Both the position numbers and the translations under genes were made by a program. A DNA stretch of 64,000 nt from Balanoglossus misakiensis. Lineage: Eukaryota > Hemichordata. The stretch covers positions 9,176,001 to 9,240,000 of the forward strand of contig CM082585.2 in the NCBI GenBank assembly GCA_040954595.2. The letters run 5' to 3'. Positions 11,153-28,003 of the stretch are shown piece by piece (the first letter of the stretch is position 1; every line of letters starts with the position of its first letter). The notes under the pieces were generated by a model. It made no database searches. It saw nothing but the letters and a program-made list of their open reading frames with translations, and was not told where the DNA came from.

Positions 11153-12838
11153 ATGGAGTACAAAATCGACATGGGACCCCAACAACCACCACCGCAGATG
11201 GTGACAGTCAATCCGCGTCTACAGCCCGTCATTATTGAAGACCCCGCTAGTATTAAAGGCAGACCAAATTTCTCAGCAAGGACGTCCCGGTATCTTGGCA
11301 TTTGCCAATTCTTCATCGGCATCATAGTGACATTGGTGGCGCTCATCTACATAAAAAGTGATCTCATGGCTACCAATTACGGTGAATTGGGATTAGGAAT
11401 ATTTGTAAGTGGAGCTCTGTTACTATTCATTCATTCATTCATCCGTCCGTTCGTTCGTTCATTTATTCATAACTTGGGGTTTTCCGCCCAAGGATGCACT
11501 CTGAGACTACAATAACATTATAGTACCGACCAGTAATGAATATGGATCGTCATTTTTTGATGTCAATTCACATTATCTTTTTATCTTTGTTTTTCAGTTT
11601 GCTATAACTGGAATCGTTGGTATCTGCGCTTCAATGACTAAAACAACTGCACTGGTATGTACTTATTTCAGTTCTCTGTTTTCAGTTTGTAATTTGAGAA
11701 TGCAAGACACTTCCTGAGAATAATAGATTTCTCACACGAGTTGGGAAATATTTTGATAAAATATCCTTGACGAGTGTCAGTGTGATACAAATCGATTCAT
11801 GAGTTTTGTTTCTTTGCCTCCCACTATATCAGATCATGGCCACCATGGTGTGTTCAATGGTTTCAGCCGTTGGCGTAGTCTTTCTGATTCCTGGACCGAT
11901 CATAAACCTCATGAAAATCAACGAATACGCAGAGAATATACAAGTCGTAAGTATTTTTGCCAGGCCCTGGGGCAAGAAAGGCCCTTTTTGCGCAACGAGA
12001 GCTGCCGGCCGGGAGAAAGACCACCTTTCGCCAAGACATTTTCCATGACCGATGTTTTGTGTATTCTTCAATGGCGCTACCAAAATCTTGGAAAAATCCA
12101 TTATTACTATGACAGTAATGTCAGTAATGTTTCTCTCCTCCTTTACAGCCGTCAGGGGTATATTTTGTGTTTATTGTGGATTTATTTGTACAAGTCACCG
12201 AGTTTGTCATCGCTCCTGTTCATGTTGCGATTTGCTGTAAAGCTGTCTGTTGTCAACCGCAAAAACCAATTGTAAGTATGCAACATGAGGATTAAAAAAT
12301 TACACGTTTTCCTTGCTGGGTTGTCTGTTTACACGGGTTCTTTAGAAGGGAGGGTCTGCGAAATGAGTAAAAATGTTCAGTTTGAATTTGCAACGCGGTG
12401 TCCCAAGACGTCCGAGTGGCAAATGGTTTCTCGTTGTTGACGTCTGTTCTGTTTGCTATAGTTTTTTTTTCTACAGAATTTTAACCGGAAACAATCCCAC
12501 AACTTTAACAGAAATCTTACACGTTATTTCACTGTATATTCTTGTTCTCTCCAGGTATACTATCCAGGACGAGCTGGCCTGCCGAGCCACGAGACGGCGC
12601 CTTCAACAAACCAGCAGATGCATACGGATGCAGCAGCACCAGGTATGTATTCCCCATCCGAAATATCAAACTTGTACTACAGTACACTCACCACCGGACA
12701 AGGGGCCGCATATAAGCAGAGAAAAGGGATCAGATGGGTTTGAAATGAGCTTTTTTATGAATTGAAACCGCTGGTATATTGTCGATGCCATATTGATTTA
12801 TGTAGGTACTTACATTGTGTCTTCCAGGCTGTCGATAA
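11153..12838 (+). CDS. MS4A-like four-transmembrane protein
   Basis: The exons are 11153-11404, 11598-11654, 11833-11946, 12149-12271, 12555-12642 and 12828-12838, giving 214 residues. The N-terminus is proline-rich and cytosolic (PQQPPPQ). Four hydrophobic segments lie at about 47-67 (ICQFFIGIIVTLVALIYI), 79-97, 104-124 (ATMVCSMVSAVGVVFLIPG) and 144-168, followed by a cysteine cluster (ICCKAVCC) and a polar tail. The topology, the short loops and the placement of TM1 after a soluble proline-rich head fit the MS4A/CD20-like family, whose members are membrane scaffolds or channel-like proteins. The ATG is the first one in a long open frame. The last exon reads only three codons before TAA in the phase set by the strong donor at 12643. 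It has a longer open frame in another phase, so alternative C-termini are possible. Confidence 0.7.
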
Positions 12839-13334
12839 AAGGTCACAATCCTTGACAGAGTTCAAATGGGAACCGTGTCTTGCTGCTGGCATGAACTTTA
12901 CACAGATCACCAGGCACCTGAATGAAAGAAGTGCAAAAAAAACTCTTTATCATGGCACCACAGTTCAAATCTGTGAAGAAGACACACCTCAGCCGAAAGG
13001 AATGTTTAATTTCACTGACTGACTGTTCAGGTCACGAGGTTTATTTATTAAATTGATTGAAATGAATTTTTCTAAGAGTACTGAGCTGTAAAGGCCCTTT
13101 GTACAGAAACAGCTGTCAAGCAGCCGAGTTTATGTTTACAATGGACATTATTCAAGAAATGACTTTATTTCCATTACGCACATGTAATTACTTTAAATGT
13201 ATTTACAGACATACATACATACAAACACACATGCATGCATACATACATGCATGCATGCATTTACGCTATATATATTAATTATGCTGTATATAATACATGT
13301 TAACATATTTTTGTAAAAAAAAAATACACCTATG

Positions 13335-13340
13335 AATAAA
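13335..13340 (+). terminator. Poly(A) signal of the MS4A-like gene
   Basis: AATAAA lies about 500 bases after the stop, in a stretch that contains a second AATAAA a few bases on. A dinucleotide/tetranucleotide repeat (ATAC/ATGC, about 13,208-13,262) precedes it. Confidence 0.55.
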
Positions 13341-13399
13341 ATATTAATAAATAAGTGCATCATTCAAAAGGAGTCAATTTTGTAATTTCACATAATCAC

Positions 13400-13405
13400 T
13401 TTATT
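13400..13405 (-). terminator. Poly(A) signal of the EAR-repeat gene
   Basis: The plus strand reads TTTATT, so the minus strand has AATAAA. It is about 440 bases after the stop codon at 13844 and only 60 bases from the signal of the convergent gene. Confidence 0.5.
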
Positions 13406-13843
13406 TACTTTCAGTTACCAAGACTAAACATAAAAGTAAAATCGGTATACAGTACATGTATATGGAAATACAAATTTGTACATTCATTCAGTCCAATTTT
13501 GATTCAAGCATACCTCTGTACAAACTTGTGCGGTGGGATTTCTGTGATATTTTGCTGTCCTTAATCTATCGCCATAGTCCGGTACAAGTCATAGAAATAA
13601 AAGGCTTCTTGCCATTAGGTTTCAAGTACTTTGTGTACTGTAGGTGTTATTTGAAATCAAATTTCAAAATCCAATCTTTATATATGGCACTATGAAACTT
13701 ATTTTCAATGACTTGAAAATATCTGTGTATTATCATAGAAAGTAGTACTGTCTATGGTAGTATGAACCCCACTGATGGGACATCTGTGCCACCTGGAGGT
13801 AAGATATCAAAGACATCCGCAATGGCCGTTGCGTTGTTTTAGG

Positions 13844-15170
13844 TCATTTAATGCCCCCTCTGTGCTTTCCTGGTGTCACCTTGTAAATGACCGAGTCCAG
13901 CTTGGTTGTCTGGTCATCATAGCTGTTCGAGAACATCACCATGACCGTTCCATTCATCTGGAAGGTGTGGCAGGAGTAGGCCCCGTGGGTGGCAATGTCC
14001 AGCAGGTGGGTCACCGTTTCGCCATCTTTGACGACGTCGACCGAGGATTTTACATTGTACGTGTTTCCGTCGTAATAGTTGGAGAGCACGAGGTAGAGCG
14101 CTTTGTCGACGGTGAACGGGCACATCATGGTGGTCCCTTCTGAAGGGATTGTGGTGGACTTCACGAACGTGTTGTTCTGCCACACAAACATCGGCGACTT
14201 CTGATTGTACACCTCGTCGACTTCGTATATGACGTCGATCAGGTACAACGTGCCGCTCATGAGCACGGGGACTGTCGCCCACGACCCGTAGTCGGTCCCC
14301 GGCAATGTCTGATGGCTCTCAAACTTATCCGCTTCGGCGCTCCACACGTAGACTTCGGATTTAGCGACGTAATTCGCCACGGCGAGGTAGGTTGTGTTCT
14401 GCCATGTGAAGGGAGCAAAATGATGGGCGCCGTTGGTGGCGATGTCTTGATAATGAGCGAACTGCTTCTGAGCGGGATCCCAGACATACAGAGTACTGTT
14501 CACATCGTATCTGATGCCATCGTAGGAGTTTGCAAGGGCGAGGAAATGCAGAGTTTCATTTTTCGACGACTTTGCGGTAAAGTGCTCCCAGTCAAACCCG
14601 CCTTTGGACTGGAACTTCTGAAAGTTCTGGAACTGCTGCGTGGTGCCGTTCCACTTCAGTACGGGCGAGTTCGTGGTGTACTGCGTCCCGTCCGTCAGCT
14701 TGGCGATGGCCAGGAAGTACTGGCCGTCAACTTCGAAGAATTTCGCCGCGTTCGCGTTGTTCACCTTTATCTGCTGGGCGAGCACAAACTTGCCGCCTTT
14801 GAAGCGGTACACGTTGCACTGCGTGTCATAGTTGACAACGGCCAGGAACCGCTGACTGTTTATCGAGAAACTGTGAGCCCTTCTCGCTGACGATGTCTCA
14901 ATCTTCTGAAAAGGCTCCAGGGTGACTTGCACTGGAGAGACAATTTATACTATAGTAAGGTACTGTGTGAGCTAAGGTACTACAACTGCAGCCCAGTGCT
15001 GGACCACAGAGTGACACAGACGTACATCTACAACTTGCACAAGGAAGGAGGGGTCCAGAGTCTTACTCACCATTATGTGCTTCGGAAGATATGTCGGCAA
15101 TAGACGCGACTGAATTTGTCCAGTTTATGAACAGTCCGATGACCACAAATACGAGCAAATTCGAGGCCAT
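13844..15170 (-). CDS. Secreted EAR (EPTP) repeat protein, seven repeats
   Basis: There are two exons, 15071-15170 and 13844-14931, giving 395 residues. Exon 1 encodes a signal peptide (ASNLLVFVVIGLFINWTNS, cut before about residue 25) and joins exon 2 in phase 1. Exon 2 is one open frame made of seven repeats of about 50 residues. The repeats share the pattern F..Q.I......H.F...G..FLAVAN......Y.V.S.VY.W (examples HHFAPFTWQNTTYLAVANY and FLALANSYDGIRYDVNS). This is the EAR/EPTP repeat known from LGI and TSPEAR proteins, where seven repeats fold as a beta-propeller that binds extracellular partners. Several NxT/NxS sites (such as NGT, NTT and NET) fit glycosylation. The ATG at 15170 was chosen over the in-phase-shifted upstream ATG because only it gives a signal peptide. 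Confidence 0.88.
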
Positions 15171-17491
15171 CTTTCATTCCGCGTGATAAGTACAACAAAG
15201 CTGTAGACTGATCAGATTCTCTGGACTTGTGAAGCTGGAAGTTGAAGGGGTGGTGGCAACAAACAAGCATGTGACTTGCCGTCATGTGACTTGCATTGTG
15301 TCAGGTGACTTGCATGACCTCACATGACCGTACAGATCTACGTTCGCATAGCATGCATAGAGGCGACAAAAACCCATGTCCCGCCGTTGGTGTCTCCCTC
15401 TCCCTAAGTTTGCAAATTAGGAGCTCGAGTGTACTTTCAAAACGTACGATATAATCTTATCTATCACCGAATCATTGGATGGAATTATGATACAGCTACC
15501 GTCACGTGCATGTCATGTGTTGAATGACGTAACGGGATTGGGAACTATTTGGGGACAATTGCATGATTCGGATTAAAAACGCGTAAAGGGGCTGAATAGT
15601 ACATATGCATGCGCCCCAAACCTGCTTCTCTCACAAACTTTTCGTATACAATCATTCCAAAACACATTCAGTGGTTATCATTGAATTAGTGCTTACATGC
15701 ATGTACAACTGAAAAGTATATTGAGTGGCGATGACAAGTTTCTGTCTGCCTGCCTTCCTGCCTGCCTGACTGTCTGTCTGTCTGCCTGTCTGATTTTCAG
15801 TGCCTTCTATAATGCAATAACCCCCACCCACCCACCCACCCACCCACCCCCCCCCCCCCATTCCGTACAAACTCCAACATAAAGGCTTATGAGCACTTTG
15901 TCGGGAACACTTCCAAGACAAATATTGACCACAATTTGTGTAAAATATGCATACTACTTTAAAACACTTAAGCTTACAATTACGATGGTGTTTTGTTTAA
16001 GCAGTTAATTCTGATGACCCAGAGTTTATTGAAGAGAATGTACTGAATTCGCGGTTCAAAGGTAAGGCGTTCACGCAAAGTGTCACACGCGTGTCTGCAT
16101 GGCTGTTATTGGGAACGCTTCCATTGTTGCTATTCTTATCTTGTGACGTCACTGATTTGCGTTTCACATGGACTCGGCGAAAATATATTGTTCCGCACTA
16201 TGTATTTAAAGCGGTCGCTGTCCCTGAATCGATGTCACTGGAGGCGTGGGATAGAGGCCAGCGCTGTCTTCGACAAGAAAGACCGAATTGCTACCGCTTG
16301 ATGTCAGACCTGTGAACGATTCCCGCCAAAGAATCCTCCATTCTTGTTTTTTTCTTCTTCTGAGGACAGGTGAGTGTTTTGAGCGTATAGCAAGTTACTT
16401 TTGCTGATGATCGCAGTTTCTTTGATGTTTTCCGGCTTCCCCGGTGTCTTGGAGAATAGGTGTTTGACTTGGCAACTCAGCCCACGCTTGGCAACTGATT
16501 TTTTTTAAGTCCGGACTTGAAATTCTGTTGCCCTCAGTAACTATGCACATGGCGGATACACAGTCTGTATTGACATGCATGCCTAGTGCATAGCATGCGC
16601 TGTTTGCTTCAACTTTTGGAGATAGAAAAAAAATAGAGAAAGTGGAATAATTATAAGTTGTCGAAACGAACAATCTTGGGACAATGTGGTCAACCAAAAT
16701 CCGTTCTTGTTTTCAATGCTGACTGTGATAAATAATTGAAATGTCAAATGAAAGAAATTTAACTTGGCCTGTACTTCGATGGACCAGTCGTCATGTTACT
16801 GTGTAATCTCTCTGCCTTACCCCAACCCAACCCACATACGCGCGCGTGTTTTTGATCACAGAAACTATTAATCAACTGTCAATCTTTGCACGCACACGCA
16901 GCGATCACGCATAATATGTATGTGTGTAGTACCTGTCAGTGCCTTTAATGTTCTGCAACACTTCAAGTTCGTATTATCAAGGTCACCCGTTTTACGGTCA
17001 CTCGCTTTGAGTTCAATGTGACACTGACATTGAACAGGTCGTCAAATTGGGTTAATTTATTTTACGCAAACAAGCATACTATTGTTATGATATTTTCTAG
17101 CCTGTATATACGAAGCATCGAAAGAATACTCGTGGTGTTATCATGTGGTTGTTCAGCTGGCTACCAGAGGCTGTCTTATGACAGGGCCGTCATGTTCCGG
17201 AACACACTTCTTCAAAAGCATTATCATGGTCACCCTTTATCAAACTTACGTCACTCACTTTTTCAGTCAGCTCATAGACCCTGAAGGAAGTGACTGGTCG
17301 GTCCCTGAATTCTCTGTTGTCGCACCGTGACTCAGAGGTGAGGCCGGGTGCGCTTTAGCCACCACGACCGTCGGCGTGTGAGGGCGTCATGATGTGGTTT
17401 TTAATTTCAAAAGAGCAGCGCGAGGGTGCTGTGCTTTCATTCGTCCGCACGGTTTTGTCTCAACAGGTGCTACCACTTCGAACGGTTAAGA
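15171..17491. other. Divergent spacer between EAR-repeat and HSD3B-like genes
   Basis: I see no supportable exon here. Simple repeats occupy 15741-15793 (CTGT/CTGC units) and 15821-15859 ((CCCA)n running into a C tract). The last part probably holds 5'UTR of the dehydrogenase gene. A GTGAGG donor-like site near 17338 and a TCTCAACAG acceptor ending at 17466 could bound a 5'UTR intron. Confidence 0.45.
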
Positions 17492-18640
17492 ATGGCTCAG
17501 ACTGTAGACAGTGAAACTGGTGACGTTGTCTTGGTTACTGGCGGGTCCGGATGTCTCGGCCAGCACGTCACGTATCTTCTGCTGACCAGGTGCGAAGGTA
17601 TCGCTGAGGTCGTCACCGCCGACACGCAGCCGTTCACCTGGGCGACGGGGATGACGCCGCCACCGACCGTGACGACGAAGCTCCGCCACGTACTGTGCGA
17701 TCTGACGAGGTACGAAGAAGTCGACCGCGTCTGCCGGAGCCAGCGCTTCGACGTCGTCTTCAACACGGCGGGGTATGTCGACATCGGCACGGCCCAGGAC
17801 AAGAAGAAGATGTTCGCCGTGAACGTGAAAGCCGTCGAGAATATCATCAGGGCGTGCGTCGTTAACAACATCGGATACCTGGTGCACACAAGTAGTCAGG
17901 ATGTCGCTGTCGGCTTTGAGCCGATTCGCAACGTGGACGACGCGACGGCGAAAGTGCCAGAGAAGTTCCTGTACTACTACGCGAAGTCTAAACACGAAGG
18001 CGAGAGGGCCGCTCTGGACGCCAACAGTGCGGCTTTGAGAAGCGGCGGCTCGCTGAAGACCATCGCCCTGCGCCCGTGTCCGATGTACGGCGAGGGCGAC
18101 AGACACTGCATCACTTCGGGCATCCGCTCGGCGGCTCACAGCAGAAACGGCGTCTTGCCGCGTTGCGGGGACCCGTCCGCCCTCTTCCAGGAGGCTTACG
18201 CGGGCAACGTCGCCTGGGGTCACATTCTGGCGATGCGAAAACTGAAGGAGACCGCGAAACCCTTGCCAGACGCCGCCACCATCTCCCCAAACCCCGTCGA
18301 CGGGAAAGCTTTCTTCCTCATGGACGACACCCCTGTACAAAACATGTTCGACTTCAGCAAACCTTACCTGGAAGCTTGCGGCCACAAACTGTCGGACTAC
18401 GTAATTCCATACTGGCTAATGTTCACCCTAGCCCTTGTTCTGGAAGTCGTGGCGTTCCTCCTGAAACCCATTAAACGGATTGATATCCAACTAAGCAGGG
18501 CAGCTCTCTACTACATGCGATACGACCACTACTTCAACTACAGCGGGGCGAAAATGCACCTCGACTATCGACCGATCTACTCTCCCGAAGAAGCACAATC
18601 GCGCAGCATGGTATTTTATCGAAGCTTGAAATTTGACTGA
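17492..18640 (+). CDS. 3-beta-hydroxysteroid dehydrogenase-like SDR enzyme, single coding exon
   Basis: The product has 382 residues. The Rossmann NAD-binding motif TGGSGCLG is at 16-23. The catalytic serine region HTSS is at 132-135, and the YAKSK motif (Y163, K167) has the tyrosine-lysine spacing of extended SDRs. Other family marks are LRPCPMYGEGD, YAGNVAWGHILAMR and FFLMDDTPVQ, which match HSD3B enzymes closely. A hydrophobic C-terminal segment (YWLMFTLALVLEVVAFLLKP, about 308-327) suggests membrane anchoring, as in that family. HSD3B enzymes oxidise 3-beta-hydroxysteroids; the true substrate here is unknown. The start at 17492 has a good context (AAGAATGG), while the upstream ATG at 17426 lies before a likely UTR splice acceptor. 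The coding region is more GC-rich than its surroundings. Confidence 0.85.
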   Translation: MAQTVDSETGDVVLVTGGSGCLGQHVTYLLLTRCEGIAEVVTADTQPFTWATGMTPPPTVTTKLRHVLCDLTRYEEVDRVCRSQRFDVVFNTAGYVDIGTAQDKKKMFAVNVKAVENIIRACVVNNIGYLVHTSSQDVAVGFEPIRNVDDATAKVPEKFLYYYAKSKHEGERAALDANSAALRSGGSLKTIALRPCPMYGEGDRHCITSGIRSAAHSRNGVLPRCGDPSALFQEAYAGNVAWGHILAMRKLKETAKPLPDAATISPNPVDGKAFFLMDDTPVQNMFDFSKPYLEACGHKLSDYVIPYWLMFTLALVLEVVAFLLKPIKRIDIQLSRAALYYMRYDHYFNYSGAKMHLDYRPIYSPEEAQSRSMVFYRSLKFD

Positions 18641-21600
18641 ATGAAACCCCGAATGCATCACTTTTACGAGTGACGTCTTCATAACCCCCACCCAAGTCAG
18701 CGTGTGTGCAGTACAACTTTAAATTTTCTACAACCCCCTACTTTTCACAGGGACTGCGTAAGCCGTTTTTATGCAACGGAAACCACCAAGATAGCGATTG
18801 CTAGCAAGACGAAGAATATATTCTTACTGACATAGCCAGTAATGTAACGAGAGTTGACGATGGTTATATGTGTGAGATGGGACGGAGGGGGTGGGTGGGA
18901 CGGCGGTACACGTGCAGGACTGTCACATGGACTACACAAGCCTTTGGGAGGGAATAAGCCTATGTAATATTGCGAGGTGTTTTCTCCTGGTCATGGTTCG
19001 ACAAAAACTTTATTGATCTCCCAGCAATTATCAGGGACCCTTTTTTTTGCATCCGTGACGTATTTTATCCATTGACGCGTGAAAGTGGGTCACAGTGACC
19101 TCTCAATTATTAGCATAGTATAGGAGGTTATGTAAGGCAACTTACTATTTTTAAACACAACAGACTACCGCACAATTTTAGCATTTTAAACCCTAGGCCC
19201 TGTTACAAGGGTTATGACATATGTAATAACGTTAACCTATAAAATAAGTACATGTACTCCATGTTGGAGTTCGAGTCCGCTAATTTCTCTGTTTTAAGGA
19301 GAAACAATAAAGTTCTGATTTTTATGAATGTACTTTGAAACATGCAATCACTTTCGAACGGTGAAGTATTCAGACTTCGGAGCTTGGGTGCCCCATCCGG
19401 GTGATTTGCAATTCAAAAGTCGATAACAATGTGTTCACCTCTCACCACTTTTCGTATTGGTTGAGGTGCTGGTGGGCGGGGCTTGACTATTAACAATAGA
19501 AGAGATCCAACAGGTGTCTGTGGTATATACTAGTACATGTATATGTAAGCATGGAGGTAATATTCCAATGAACAGCTACATAATAGGTAATAAATCTCTT
19601 TTTGAGAAGAAAACTATCCAAGCCATACATTCAACGTCCCCGTCACGGTCATTTTGTGGTGGGTGTCCGTGTTCCCGAAAGTATGACCGCGGTCACTCCG
19701 CAAATGACCAATGATGACGTCGTACGGCCCCTCGGACCAGTTCAGCCAGGCATGGACCCATTGAAAGATTGGCGGTCAATCACGTGCAAAGCAGGTGATG
19801 TTGGCGTGGCTGATTGCTCTTCTCAAAGTCCCGTGATAGTCACCTGTACCTCACGCCACGATGCGTACAAACTGCAGGCCTTGCGCATGTGTCAATGTAG
19901 TGTACATCTGCTACTTGTACTAGCTAGTACATGTATGTCAAACACGAAGATAACGCATTTCTTCACTCTATTACGAATCATAACAATTTTTTTTAAATAT
20001 ACAATTGTTCCTAACATCTAACGAAGTGGGTAATGCACTAAATGAAAAACGCGCAGGGCCTTGCAATATTCTGAAGAAGAACGAGGAAGCAAAAAAAGCT
20101 GAGTGACAGGTAATCTTTTCGCCGTTGGGTACGGTACAACCAGTAAAGAGGGGTCAGTTTGAGTTCTTTTGTCGCCAAGGGCCCAAAAACAGGGTGATAC
20201 GGCTTTATAAGGGTGTCCAAGAGTCCCTTCATGATGGAGCTTTTCAACTATACTCGGTAAGTGATTACTCGAGTTGACCGTATCAGGGCAAAATCAATTC
20301 CTACGTGACGTGGTGAAGGGTTTATATGTCTTGGTCAGAAGCTTCTGAGTCATCGCCGTCTACGATTGACACCGTGATAGTACATTAGTCCCAGTGACTC
20401 AGCAGAAAGGGGGAACAATGGAAACAGAGAAATGTAAGAACTGCGGGCAGACTTGTAAACGCTTTCCTCGTAATGGTCATTGTCCCCTCGACAGAACGTA
20501 TCTTGGTTTAAGGGACAGACCATTTGAGATTGAGGGACTGAAGGAAATGGATATAAGAATGCATTTCAAGCCATTTTTATACCACACCAATGCTTGTGAT
20601 GTATTGCACATGCACAGGAATCACACTTACTGTAGCCTAATTCAACATGTAAATATTTCTTATTTGTGATTCCTTTGCCTGTGATGTACTGCATGAGCAG
20701 CCGATAAAAACGCCGACAAAGGGCCGCTGATTTTGTGCGTGCTACTCTCACGTAGACGTGGTAGATATCTAGCGTTAAGAGACATTCGTAATTATCTCTC
20801 TTCCTCGCATATACGATTGCTATAGCTACACAAATCGCGTTGCCCAATGGGGCCTTAGAAGAAAGAAACTGTTTAGATAACAGCAAAGAAACTTATTACA
20901 ATTTCTTGGGGTTGTGCAGGAAACAAGAGTTTGCGGCGGTTTCGTTGGTAGAGGGCGCACACTAATGACGTCATTTGAATATATTTCTTGAAACACCGTG
21001 TCGTCTGCTACTCGTCGTCTGCTGTGTCAAATGTTTGCAGGATTTGCTATTTATCACCTGAGACACACCGAGAAATAGGCGTTTGTACGGTTTTTATGTA
21101 ACGCTCATGGATATACATTATCAAGAGGAAAGGAATTTGTGGATATCCCTGGCTCATGGATGTGTGCTTTCCTAGGAAATATACATGTGCGCGATTGTGC
21201 AGTGAAGAACGCTATTCTCGGGTATGTTCTAGACATTTTGGTGGACACAGTGGGCCTCAACGCTTTCTTGGACCACTACCGGGACACAAATGAAAGCCCA
21301 GTGCACACGGTTAGTGTAACTTTCACATTTGTTTCCACCACACAGGCACAGACGTAGTGATATTGACATGTCCACAGTCCCTCTGATAGTAGCACTGTGA
21401 CAAGTTGAAATATACCTAGGCTTGTGCGACTATCGTCTTTTCGAGAAAGGGTTGAGTTGTGGCACAACGCCTACACTTCCTTCTTTCTTGAGTAGCTATG
21501 GCATAAATGATATAATATATGATTTTTTTATTTAATGTCTTTGATTACTGTTGTAACAAAGCTATGGTATATACTCTTGATTTTGCTGTCTGCAGAACTA

Positions 21601-22218
21601 CGATGCTAGAATATATCTGCTACTTCTACATCGCTACATTTACATTAAAATACGGTTACAATCCACACGGGGGAGAATTCTATTTATGCAAAAATAGGGT
21701 ACAAAAATTATCCATACTGATGAAATTCTGAAATAGGCATATAAAAAGGCAAGTTTTCAAAAGAGATGTGCACATTGCTATAACAGACCATTTTAGCGTG
21801 ATGCTGCCAAGATGCTGTAACTTTCTGAAAAATGGATCACATCATAATCTGCAGTTTCCCCCTAAAACGGAAAGCAAGTTACAAAATTGAAGAATTTTCA
21901 AATTATTGCCGATTGACATGAATGATACATGATTGGTATTAATCTGCAGGATGTTTGAATGATCATAAGACTGTAATTGGCTCACATGAATCATAAATAC
22001 TGTGATTGGCTGACTTCATGTTATGTATCGATAATTCATTTTGATATGCTGATGCCTAGTCATACAGCATTGAAATGTCTGATGAGAGTTAAAAAAACGA
22101 CAAATACTGCCTCCAAACGGGAAGAACTTTTTTTCCTGACTACAGTAAGTACAAAGCATACAAGGTAGATAGGTACGACACAAAGTAAGAGCTGTACAGG
22201 GCATTATTGCATATATCA
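18641..22218. other. Region without a supportable gene
   Basis: An AATAAA at 19306-19311 could end the HSD3B-like transcript. The region also contains several short open frames (for example 20394-20669 and 21139-21357) that lack homology, splice support or codon bias. No repeat element with clear ends was found. Confidence 0.4.
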
Positions 22219-22224
22219 TTTATT
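22219..22224 (-). terminator. Candidate poly(A) signal of the PAK gene
   Basis: The minus strand reads AATAAA about 785 bases after the PAK stop codon. This would place MITE copy D inside the 3'UTR. Confidence 0.4.
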
Positions 22225-22590
22225 TGTAAAATTTATGCGTTTATGACATCTGATCCCTGCCCCAATTGAATGAACCACTCTTTCTTATTCAATTATATGT
22301 TGCATTATGCATTGTTACCCTCAAAGTGATCATAGTGGTAAATGTGGGCACCTGTTAATAGACACCTGGTACTTACATCTACTAGTTCACAGTTAGGGGG
22401 GATGAGTTTCTGCAGTCTATGATCCAATCATAAACTGGGGGGGGGGGGGGAACATTTTCTCAAATTCTAATATCATATGCTGCAATTAGACAAGGTTATG
22501 AGCTGTGCTATTTCTATAATACAAGTTAAGCGCATAATGGTTAAATTGCTGTGAGGTTTATAATAAACTTCGTCCCAAAAACAATCTAGA

Positions 22591-22682
22591 TTAAACCCTT
22601 TCAACCCCAGTTCCTTCCAGAGGTCCAACTTCACCATAGAAAACAATGGATTTGGACCAAACCATAGTGGTGAAAGGGTTAA
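22591..22682. mobile_element. MITE copy D, TTAA/CCCTTT family
   Basis: It starts TTAAACCCTTTCAACCCC and ends GTGGTGAAAGGGTTAA, 92 bases. The internal text matches copies B and C. It lies just downstream of the PAK coding region, probably in the 3'UTR. Confidence 0.8.
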
Positions 22683-23007
22683 AGAAATCAGTCTTATCTT
22701 CTCATCATAGTACAACTTATTTCCCAGGAAATCACTGTCGGTCAGGCTGTCTAACCAACTAATAAGGTTAACACAATATATGGGACTAAGTATTCAATTA
22801 ATATATTTAGTTTGGCGGCACCTGGAGTTAAAGGCCAGATACCTATACCACTAGATGTACTTTTGATAATAAAATAAAAGTTCAGCACCGGAGATTGTAA
22901 TGTAATAATGATTCATATGGATGTCATATCCGGGAACGAGATCTCTCCCTTTCTGCCAAAGATTAAACAGATATCTGGTTGCATACTGATACAGGATGTT
23001 AGGGAGG

Positions 23008-27974
<4,967 letters not shown>

Positions 27975-28003
27975 GTAGAAGCGTTTTCAGGTCGAAATAC
28001 GAT

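Noticed and set aside
12373-12765. 130-codon frame overlapping MS4A-like exon 5
   Set aside because: It runs through intron sequence on both sides of a well-supported exon in another frame.
14312-14890. 192-codon open frame antisense to the EAR-repeat exon
   Set aside because: The minus strand carries seven clear EAR repeats; the antisense frame has no recognisable domain.
17486-18385. 299-codon open frame antisense to the HSD3B-like gene
   Set aside because: It is a shadow of the GC-rich coding strand; the plus strand has intact SDR motifs and this frame has none.
20394-20669. Frame with CKNCGQTC, reminiscent of a zinc finger
   Set aside because: Only one CxxC pair with no matching second half, and no flanking exons or conserved context.
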